A stretch of DNA of 64,000 nt from Temnothorax longispinosus (lineage: Eukaryota > Arthropoda > Insecta > Hymenoptera > Formicidae): assembly GCF_030848805.1 (NCBI RefSeq), contig NC_092362.1, forward strand, positions 23,483,308-23,547,307, read 5' to 3'. The notes under the pieces were generated by a model. That model was not told the DNA's origin, did no database searches, and was given only the letters and a program-made list of their open reading frames with translations. The number at the start of each line of letters is the position of its first letter. The stretch's first letter is position 1. Of this stretch, positions 49,601 to 61,600 are shown piece by piece. The translations under genes were made by a program, and so were the position numbers.

Positions 49601-52600
49601 CACACACGCGGGTTCAAACACAGTGATGACGGTAGTTTCTCGAGTATATCTCTCAGTCAGCGTAAACGTAAACTTATTTGCGAAGCTACGTGAAACTTTC
49701 CAATTGAAAAAAGAAATAAGGAACTCGAATAAAACTGTGGTCTTTCGATCTCGTTGCGAGTGTACAAGTAGCTCTTATCAACGAATTGTACGAACGGCAC
49801 CTCGAGAAACTGCGTTATTAGCAGCAAACATACAGACAGACGACACAAGCGACGTACAGTAAAGATTGTTATGGCGTTTTTAGGTGTATAAAGAGGTTTT
49901 TATACACACACAGATATCTATACGTATGAATGCGCACGTATCAAGTACAAACAGGTACAGTATAACTATGAAGAGAGAATGTAAAACAGGGAACACGACG
50001 TAGACATTTTGTGTAGGCGGTATCAAATATATATATATATATGATTAAAAAAAGAGAAGTAGAGAGAAATGCACAGGAGAGCGTGCGTGTATGTGCGTAT
50101 ACATACATACGAAGGCCACAAACGCACTGATACGTGCGTTCGCATACCTTTAAAAGTCGCATATATAGAAATATATATATAATATATAAAACAGATATAT
50201 ATTAAAAATACATATATATAAAAAGAGCTATATATATATACGTATAAGACAGAATGTTAAATATTCTTAATATATATATAAATATGTGTAAATATATATA
50301 AATATCGATATATAAAAATATGTATAAAAAGTATGTAAAAAGTTATATAAATATGATATAAAACTGTAGAAAATTGGCAGTATAAGGGGCTGGGGGGCGG
50401 GGGTTGGTCAGCGACTATAAATGTAGTAAAAGCGAGTATAAAAGAGAGAATATAAATATGATTTAAGTATATATGTAAAAAGACAGAGAGAAAGAGGAGA
50501 GAAAGTGAAGTATAGATATATCAAAGGATTTCGGGGAACGGTGGGGAAGTTTGTGATCGTGAGAAACTATCCCTTCGATACACTCGGGAGAGGGAAAGAG
50601 TGCGGGGGGTCTTCGAGTCTGTTGATCTCCGCTCCGAAAGAAGAGGAGCTGGAGGGGAGGTGGTAAGAAATATCGGTGTGAGAGAAAGAGAGAAAGTGAG
50701 AGAGAGAGAGAGAGAGATAAAGAGAGAAAGAGTAAAGAGAGTAAAAAGCGCGGTTGTAATTATTTTTTTCTGATCGATGGGGGGGCATGGGGGGAGGGGC
50801 AACGTACCCGGTCGTGCTGCAAGCGCGCTGTGGGCGTCTCTTGTAAAACTCCACTTCGTCCACCGTCCATACGGCCCCTTTCACGTTTTCGACTCGCATG
50901 AAACATTTGTGGAGAGACAGGTTGTGTCGCACTGCGTTCTATACAAAATAATACACAGACTAAATAAGCAACGCAAAAAACGAACGAAGCCAACTCAATC
51001 ACGGTCCCGGTAGTCGGCGAAGGGGGAAAGGATCACGATCGTTTGTGGCGATTCGTGGCGCGCGTATGTGTATGTATGTATGTATGTATGTATGTATGTA
51101 TGTATGTGTGTTACACAGAGGCGGTGGAGAGTCCTCCTCGACGATCGGGTGATGATGACCGATCACGCTGATGAGGCAAGAATGGATGATGATCGTGAGA
51201 CCGAGGCGCGAGGTTGCTAAGTGAGACGTGCGATATTGTATACGTGTGCCGTATGGATTTGTCGAGGTGCCAAGGTGCCAACGAGCAGCGTTGCGAACGA
51301 TCCCGTTGAGTACTCGAGCCCAGAAACCCTGATTAAATACATCTCTCGATGTTTACTGCACAACGACGCGTATCAATATCTCGAGTTAATATTATGCGAA
51401 TATATACGCGGATATTTCAAGCTTCCCGAGCTCTTTAATTCATACGAAGTTCTCAACGTACGTCGTAACTGGTTATATCTAATAAAATTTATTACGATAA
51501 TAATAGAATGGGATATAGATGGAATTAGACAAAAAAAAATTATCCGTCAATAAATACCGAAGCGACGAGCTTTTAATGTTCTTACCGTGATACTAAAATC
51601 CATTTTTCCAATATATTGGTGAAAATATAACAAGCGAAAATAATTAAAGTGTCGTAATTTTTTCAACAAAAGTTATTAATCCCATAATGTTGTGTTTGCA
51701 CATTTCACGTTACGCATGGCATATACTGCATTCACGCATATACTGCAATGTTACAGAGAAGTTACAATCGAGCGCCCGAATATTTTATGACTCCGCGTAC
51801 TTTCGTACAAAATAGCAGTTTTAGTCTTATAGTTACGACCTCGATCTATAACCTAACCCAGATCTTGTATTTCCTCGTTTTAATGCGATTCAAGTCTTTG
51901 TGGATAATAATTTTGACCTGGATCAATTTTAGGATGACCCGTTCAACAACGCTGCTCTTGAGAGCTCATTTCAGCCATTTTTGAAGACGCGCGCGAGAAA
52001 TGCGTATTTATAATACATATTCAAAAACAGATATATATAAATAAATTATAAAAATATCTTCGTGTATTTAGAGAGAACAATATATTAGACAGAAATATTC
52101 TCAAAAAGTATATAATAGCTTCTATTTTATTTTTAAGCAAAAATTTTTCATTAATGTTATATAATATGTAGATTGTCAGGTATAATATTTTAATTCGCAA
52201 TAGAAAAATTAATTTGAATAAATTTCAAGTTCTATTAAATTAATAATACTACAAAAATTAATTTGAATGCGTCATTCGAAGATGGGTGCAATGGCTATTT
52301 AGCATTCTTGAAGAATACAAGCAAAGCTGCCACCTTAAACTTAAATGCTGTCGTAGGGTTTCTACCTTTCTTTTTCATTTAAAAACATAAACGATTAATA
52401 AATATTTTCATAGCGTTCTTAAGAAAGCTGTTTCTTCTCGGGACGTATGTAAAATAGAGTTTCAGAAATGCTAAGCGAACAAATCAAATAATGCAAACTA
52501 ATGTAAACTATAAATATGAAATAAAAGCAGCGCAAATTACTACGCAAGTGCAATAGTGTGCTGCATTAAAAAAAAATATTATCTGTAAATGCAATTATTC

Positions 52601-55600
52601 ACGGAGCTAATTTTATTATTTGAAAAGGATCGAGCAAGTTCTTCCAGGTGGCAGCTAACGAGGAGGTACGGAAATTCGCATCGCGTTGTAACATTCACAA
52701 AACAAATAATAAATAGAAAGTCTGTAGCCAATAAAATCAAAGTAAGAAGTATGACGCGAGATATCCCATTGATAATAATGTGACAACGGCGACAATGACG
52801 ATGACGATGATGTCAGTGATGATGACCGCTGTTATTAGGCACAGAAGGAAACCGACAGTAAAATCGCGACGTCGAAGGCCGCATGAAGATGAAACGAACC
52901 AAAATATGATTAATCGAAAGAGAGACACGGTTTGTGGCATTCCTTTATCGTTAATGCACAGCTAGTCATCTAAATCTAGGGGCAACGACAACAATTATTC
53001 ATGCCGCAGGGCGCCGAATATGTAAAATTCGATGAGGCCGCGCGACGCGCGGCCGCTCGATGACGTGTGTTTGTCGCCATCGTCCGCTATCGCCAACGAT
53101 GTTGATCCTCCTCTCGGCTGCTCCGCTCACTCTTTCTCTGTCGCCCTCCTCCGCTCTCTGTGGCAAACCTGTTTGCGTGGTTTTTTTTTTAATGTTTTCA
53201 TATACACATAACCATGCGAGGCGAAGCGTCATGGCAAACGTCAATTACTTCCACGCACACTCGCACACACGCAAAAAAACGCACGCGCGCAAAACACTCT
53301 TGCCAATAAGCGGTTTGTCACGTCGGCTTACAAATCGATCATGAACCATCGGCACGTTGTATTCGTTGCTTCTTTTATGCCTGAGGAGGTACACGTAAAA
53401 TATGTCAATTTTTATTATCGCCCTTTGACGTTTTTTTTTTAATCGGTAATTTTATTCGATTTATTCCAGATTAAGAAAAGAATGTGTACGTCGTAAATCA
53501 TTCAGGATACGCTCGTCTCTCTTGTGTCAGAATAAAGCGATTCATGAAATCTTCATTGAACACACACGTATCTCTACTATATTACTTAATTAATTATGCT
53601 TTTGCAGGTAACGCGCGATTTCTCTTTCAGAGATACATTGGCAGCAATCATTTTAAACGACAAAATAATCGACGTAATATGCCAGTAGAAATATATAACG
53701 TGAATAATTATCCGTAAGGACATTTTAATTCTATTTACTATTGAATTAGACTATTAGTTTACTATTAGATTTAAGAGGATTGCTGTTATTCTGACACGCT
53801 ATTGAGTGATCTGCGAACGAGGGGGAAATGGAGAAAGAATATAATGACAGATGGCTCATAAATGACTTGTAATATGTCACATTTCACATGTTTACCAGTT
53901 TCTCCCCCCTTATTCGAGAAAGCAATACAACTATCATTACCAGCTGCTCTGCCCGGCACGTCACTTAGCCTGTTAATCCAAATCAATACATATAATTATC
54001 CGAAATTCTCGATAAGCTGTCATCCTTTCTTGTTAAGCGCATTCAGCTTAATCCGGTATTCGTACAAATACAAATTGCATGATTGTTTTCGGGAGCCTCG
54101 TGGCTCCCGTTGCACAAACAAATTCGTGCTAACTTCATCCACTTAAAAGAGAGTTATCTCCACTTTATCGTAACTCTCCTATCGTAACGCTATTTAAAGA
54201 TTACGTTTGAAATATACTTCAATTTTCTTATAGAAAAATAAAATTGCTAGAAAAAATTTGGAATATTTTACGCTTTGTAAAAATTATTGGTTGCAAGCGT
54301 AAAAAATTAGAAAAAATTGTAGAAGTTACATTTTGAATATATCTCGAATCTCAAGTCAAAAGCTACTGTTTTTTGTTTAATTTTCTTGCTTTGAAACGAT
54401 TGTGTAATTATACAACTGGAATTATAAGATATACCTTCCACGTTGCTGCGTTGCGCCGGAAGTAGCAGAATGTGTTTTGGAACCAGTTGTAAATTTCGTT
54501 GAGCGTCAGCTGCTTCTCAGGGGATTCGATGATAGACTATGGAAAAAGCAACATTATAATAACGTTAACTTGTTCTATTCTGAGCGGCAAAACATCATAG
54601 TCAAAGTATTTAAGTGTCCACAAACGAAAAGATTCCTTATGTGTATGTTCGTATATCGTGTGAAATTTTTTATTGCAATATTACATAATAATTTCAAGAA
54701 TATAATAATTCTCGAATAAAATGTGGTAAATCCAATTAATAAATAATAAAATAAATTTTACTGCATCTAGATAATTATATCATATAATGAGCTCTTCAAT
54801 GTAAAACGTTATTCAATCGGAATAATATTTAACAGAACGTGCCAACTTTAATAAATAAATTGAAAATTAATTTTTAGTATATTCCGGAAATTATTAAAAT
54901 AATAACGATAATATGCACATTCAACCCCTATTTTATGTTGTTAAAGAAAGAATCCCCCCAGGATAATTCGCTATGTTAATACGACGCGATGGGAAAATAT
55001 GATATTCGGAGAATCCTTCGGCAATTGTATTAGCCACTCACCTGCCGAATTAAGGATGCATACGTGAACGGTGGTCTGACGTCTGCATTCTTGTAGAATT
55101 CCCTATTTCGCTGAATTTCTGAAACCGGACGCAACAAATTTCATTTACCCATGTGCATCATTAAAAACGATAGCGGGTCGAAAGCTAATATTCTCGTTAC
55201 TGATAAGAGAAGTAATTATGGGTGTTTTAATTACATCTTTTGTGCAAAATGATCTGAACGGTGGTATCACAACAAACAAGCAAATATTGTACCGATCACG
55301 TGAAATTATAATAAAATTTTGCTCTTAAACGCTGAGTAAACTAAGCTGTGCGCATTTTTCGCGGTATTTCTCTGTATTCAGAGAAATTAAATCGATTTGT
55401 ATATTTGCACATTAAATTTTATATCGATTTTTCATGAAAAGCTACGAGTATACATTTTGAACTGCAATATGATGCAATAAAGGTACCTATATTATGTAGA
55501 TATATCAATTTTATACTTATTATATTTTTTATTAAATAACGTTTTCGTTAAAATAATTTTATCTTTTCAGCGGACTTCTAAACTTTAAAATAAGAATTAA

Positions 55601-58600
55601 TGATCAAATGAATTTAAAACTATATGCAAAATATATCAAAAATCGGATATTCTTCTAAAATAATAATTTTTATATTTGCAGAAATATCTGCAGATGCATG
55701 CTTTTACAAAAGAAATTATATAAAAATCAAAAGAAGGCAATCCAAATATTGAAGTTCTTCACATTTAATTTTTTCACAACTACTGTCTTTTTTTTAATAA
55801 TTATATATACGCTATAATATTGATTTATATTTGCGCATTAAAATTGAAGCTTCTTTGCGTGTGCAAAAAATAAAGTAATTCAAACCAAATATATGGATCA
55901 CCTCTTTCACGTTTAAAAGAAAAGCAACCAGAAAATGATAAACTGCGGCCAATCAATCTATCCAATTCCAAGTATTTGAGAGGTTTTGAAATCGTTATCT
56001 TAATTGTCTCGGGAATTATCAATATAAAAAAAAACTGATGCTACGTGAAGAGGCGGGGAGGTGAAGACGAAGAAGGGAGGTGAGCGCTCATGCAAGGTGC
56101 ATCCTTCCGCAAGAAAATTTGTAAGCCACAAAAGGGGAATGTGGAAAATAGGTTGACAGTACCTTGTTGGACGTCAAGGCCAGCACGCTCCAGCATGTAG
56201 GGCAGCCCTACACGGTGGGGAGGGCGGGCAGCACAAGAAATAAGGAAACAACAAAAGCATCAATAAGAAAGAGGTTCGAGCTGGCGGATGAAAGAATTTA
56301 TTTTTCATCTCTCGTATCATTTCTTTTTTTTTTTCAACGCATAAATTTCCTCGCATCCCTCTCTAAACACCTATAATGCTCGTTCTACGCCGCCAACAAG
56401 GTGTCGAACACTGTCGCTTTCACGTGACGTAGTCGCTACCATAAGTAATCTGTGCGTGTGGTACAATGTACGACAGGAAGAGGCACGAGACCAAGAGAGG
56501 ACCGTAAAGAGCACTTGCTACAGGATCGGTATTTTCTTATTTCGTCGGAGTGAATATGTTTTTCTGACGAACCTCGAAATGCCAAGAATATTTTCAAAAA
56601 AATACAATTAATAGATATATAATTATCCTATTATAGAATTAAGAATATATATTGTCTTATAAAACTACACTGTTTATAAAGAAAATTAGGAAATATTAAA
56701 CGACATCGTACAATTTCTTATCTTTTCTCAACTTAGCAATGCTTATCATTTTTCATTTTTGGTTTTAATGCCATAGCATGATAATATCATTATTTATTTT
56801 CCTGATTTTCCAGACACGTAGATCTATGATGTAACTTGAAAAAAGAAACAGCCTCTCTTATTAATAATTTAATAAGAGTTGCGTCGTAGATAAAATTTTT
56901 TTAGATGGCGTTTCGAAGCTCGTGCATCACTCCGAGTATGATCTTGTGTTATCGTTACCTTCGTTAATATCTATTCCAGATCTATCGACGGCTACTCTGC
57001 GCCTTACAGTGCCCTCGTCATACAGTCCTACGAATAGTATTTCATTTCTGAATTGTCATTTCTTTCGTTTCACCTTGCTTTGAAACGATATTAATCCACT
57101 TTCAAGCTCTCGTATGCATTTCAAGCACAAGGCTATTTGTTCGGAAAATGGTTACATCGAGAACATCTTAATTAAGGGCGTTAAATTTACAGAATATATA
57201 CGATCCTATAAATTAAATCAATAAAACATAAAAAACTGTACAATAGAAGATGTACAATAAAAAGAAACTATTTAATTAGGAATGAATTAATATCACTAAA
57301 CTCGGTATAACAAATAGATATTATACAGATAATGTATATATGTTTCGCAAATCGTAGTTAATAATACCATATGCCAGGAAATTTTGATAAATGCAATATA
57401 TATTATAACAAATATTTTGATATGCAATATATATTGTAACAAATATAGTTTTTCTCTCTCTTTCAACTTTCTCTTAACACAATAAAGTTTTATATTCAAT
57501 TGTATATAATATTGCTTAGAGGAGGATGAAACGTTATGTGTGTTTTGTGGACAAGGAAGGGATTGTATTAGTCATTATGTAAAGGAATGTGATATGACCA
57601 AGGATTGGTTTATAGAGTTAGAAAGAAATAAAAGAGAAATATTTTTGAAAGAGAATATGGAATGATGAACTGGATAGTGTAAAATTAAACGTGTTGAGAA
57701 AATTATGGAGAGAAAAAGAGTAAGGAAGAATAGGTACCTAGTATTAAGTACGATGGTTGCGTGGAATGGAATGGTATGAGTGTGTTAAGTAATTTTGTAA
57801 ACCAAGTCCACTTCTTGGCATGTAAATTGTAGTTAATAAATTATTATATATATACACAATTAAATATAAAACTTTGTTTTATTAAACGTATAAAACAAAT
57901 CGTTAATGATTCAATATTCTTTAATGCATTTTTGTAAAAATTCTAATTTTTGTATTAATATGTAAGCTAGCGACTAACGAAACATACTATACATTATGCA
58001 TTGATATTTCGACGTACCAACAATTTCTTAACACAGAATCAACCATTTTCCTTGAAACAGGTAAAACGGAAGAGCTGTTGCAAAATTGATCTTAAAACAA
58101 AATTCATCTTGGTAACGCAAAATGTGCGATTCTGGCCCTTATTAGTCCTAGAAGTTATACCGCTAGCTCAAATATCTCACCTGTCAGGCGAGATAATGAG
58201 AGATTATGAGACGAAGAGATGACCTTACCTCCTGCCAAAGAAAGAGCTGACTTATCGCTGATGCGCCGTCTGATTGGACCAGCCATACTCGGCATGCTAC
58301 CAGGCATGTTGGGCATGGGCGGTAAACTGGACATGTTGGGTATGGTCGAAAGTGGCGGCATCGGGGCACTGCCAAGTGCCCCCGACGGTGGTAGCTGAGC
58401 ACCCGCGGGCGACCTCACGGCGGACACCAGCGCGGACATGGATACCGGTGACACCTGAGAGACCCCGAAATTAGGTGGCGGCTGGCTCATCAGCGCGGTG
58501 GAAAAATTTAGCTTTGGTAAATTCGAGCCCGTCTGAAAAAGAGAATTCCCGAAAGCGTGGAAAACGTGCCAGAGGAAAATGATGAATAGAGATATGAGCG

Positions 58601-61600
58601 ACGAATCGGGTATAAACTATATTGTCGAACGGAAAATAATCATTTTAGGATTATTAATGCGACGAAAGAGAATTGCAAAGAGCTAGAAAGAGGACTTTAT
58701 GCAATTCGTATACGTCGCAGAGCTACTTCACTAATTTTTCACAAACTCAGAAAAATGTAACAATTTTCTCTGCGGTTGTAGCTTTTAAAATCATTAAACA
58801 CAAATTTAATTTTATAGATAAAAAACACTGTAGGTAATATGTATTTTCTTTTCATAAGGCTCATAAATGTAGTCTGTATATTAAAAGCACTTAATATGAA
58901 TATGAATATCAATATATGCATTCTGCAATATGGATATCTTATTACATATCGCAGTGGCGTACAAACTACACGAGCAATCTGATCTTCGTGGCGGAACTAC
59001 TCACACAGCCGCGTTAAAATAATTAAGCCGTCGACCGCGTCGAGCGGTTGTCGTTGGCGCAGAGCTAATGCGATATTGGTATTCTCCGACTGCCCAACTT
59101 GTTAGGGGTTTTAATTAAGGCGATATAAAATTACCGCGGCTCCGATGAATTATTAATGCAAACTTTATGTATAAATTAGCACTCGACTCGGCAGCGCGTT
59201 AAAACTGAAATTCGCGCGTTGTTGTTAGCCGGCTCCGCGAGGAGCTCGTAAAATCTTTCAACGAGCTGGTCTGTCGTGAAAATCCGGCTTTACGATCTCA
59301 TAGCAATACCGCAGCGGAGAGAAAGTTTACGCATCGCGGTCGGACCGTTTTTCCAGGTTTGGCTTTCAGTGTCCATTCTACAGCGAGAACTCTTAAGTGT
59401 ATTATAATTGCGGCTTACGAGAAAAATTTTCTTTTGTAATTCATAGAAGATTAAATTATTTGCTATAACAATTAATTTATTGTCTTCTTGAGGGTGAGAG
59501 ATTAAAATAAGACAGTATTTATAAATTATTCTCATTAATACAATAAGCATTCTAATCTATAAATTTTGAACTATGACAATAACGTTGAAAAAATTGAATA
59601 TCTAGAATACGATATTTAAATCTCAAATACTTTTTTGTAAAAAAGAGTGTGTACGGAAGAAATTGATGTTATCGCATGTTTTTCTTCATTATAGCAATAC
59701 ATAGTTAAATAAAGTAATTAAATAAAATAAAGGGAGAAGTGTTAAAGAGCAAGAATTATAAATATAATAAGGAGAATTTACCGATGACTCGGATGACTTT
59801 GGCGGTTCCGGGGAAGCCATTTGTTTTGCCATATGCAAATGATGCATCATGGCGCCTAGTCGGTCTCGTTCTTTTTGCAACTGAATTTCTAGCTGCGACA
59901 CTACTTGCATCTGGACCCTGGCTTGCGCTGTCGATCGGTCATCCAATGTGTGCTCTGTATTTAAGTGTCTGCAATATTTCGAGAGCAATTACAGTTCATT
60001 TCAATTCAATATACGTTGCAGTTTTAATCAACGCAACCATAAATATTACGATGTTATATTACGATAAATAAAATTAAGAAAATGTTAATTATGCAAGATT
60101 AAATTATTCCGTAATATTTTAACATTGTAATCATTTATTGATCCTTCGGTTAAACTGAATTAAATAATAAAAAGAGCATATAAGCGCAATAAAATTATAT
60201 ATAAAATTAAAATAAATTGATTAAATTTATTATCGTTAACGTTTATGTTTCATATACATAGAAATTTTATTTTAAGTTATTTAACATTTTAGCGTAATTT
60301 TTCTCGTTGTGACAGGTCTAGTATACTATTAATTTAAAAGCTGCAGTCTTCAACCCAATTCGGCTTTGAAGTAATTTATAAATATTTAATCAACTATATG
60401 AAACACTCCTCTATATTTAATAAATAAATAAAATACGGAAAGAGTAAGGGAAAGACAGCCACACAATTATCTTGCAAGAGTCACAAAAAATCTGCGCGTC
60501 AGAAAGCCACGAAAAATCCCGAGCACGTAACGCTTCCATTCTCCAACTACGGGAACTCAAACCCCCAGGAGACGGCAGGACAGAAAATTAAGCTCCGCTG
60601 CGTCGAAGATAGAGAAGATGGGAAGGGGGGTGCCAACAACGCCAACAAGATTCCGTATTTAAGAATTTCCGTAATCCTTCTTCGTCGACGGAACGGACGG
60701 CTGTATCGACGAGAGTGGAGCAAGGGTGGCGAGAGGAGAGCGGGAGAAAGCTCGGTCGGTTGAAAGAACGGGAAGATGCGGGAAGGTCGAGGGAGCTTGA
60801 ACGGACGCGAACTGAAGAGAGAGAGGGACAGAAAGGGATTAGACTGAGGGGCATAACGATGCGGTCGAATGTCGTGAATATTAATGAGACAAAGGTAATT
60901 AGCGTTTTTCTTTTTTTTTTAAGTAACGGCTTGTTTGAGGGAGAGTTTGCACCGAGACGAGCTACGTGATTACGAAGGAGTCTCTCCGGATGGGATGGAG
61001 CCGCTGCGGTTGCGCCTCGAAGCCGATGAGCGAAAGCGCCTGATGTCAATGAGATACGCTGACACGAGCGATTTTTCTACACTTTCTTCGCCTCATTCTC
61101 CCCAATTTAATTACCGACTTTATTCCTCCTATTTCTTCAGCTTCCCGTATACGAGAGGTATTCGAGACTTCTTTTCGGCGTTTACCTGTCTACGTGGAAA
61201 CAGTTTACCTCTCTAAAATATATTGCATTATTGACAATAAGTTCGGACTTGTGTGGTTTAACGCAAATTATGGATATTTTTCGATTATTAATTGAATAAA
61301 TTACGATAAATATCTTATTTGTTACTTGGTATAGCTGGAGACGATTTTTAATAAACGGCACATATAATTGTGAGACATCAAAAATACATTAAATATATAC
61401 GAAAGAAATAGTTTGGAAAACTCACTTAAGGAATGCTTGATAGTCTTCACAAATTACTTCACAGCCTGGCCACTTGCAAACCCCATGGCCATAGAGGGGA
61501 TGGACCTTGTCGTTGCAGGAGGCATCCAGCGGCTTCTCGTCCATCGGCGTTGTGCCGTTTACCTCGGACCGTCGGCTCGAAGCTATCGAATTCAGAATGC

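Noticed and set aside
60588..61049. 153-codon minus-strand frame in a FoxP intron
   Set aside because: Low-complexity Ser/Arg/Pro-rich translation, no splice context and no recognisable domain; the length is explained by GC-rich DNA.
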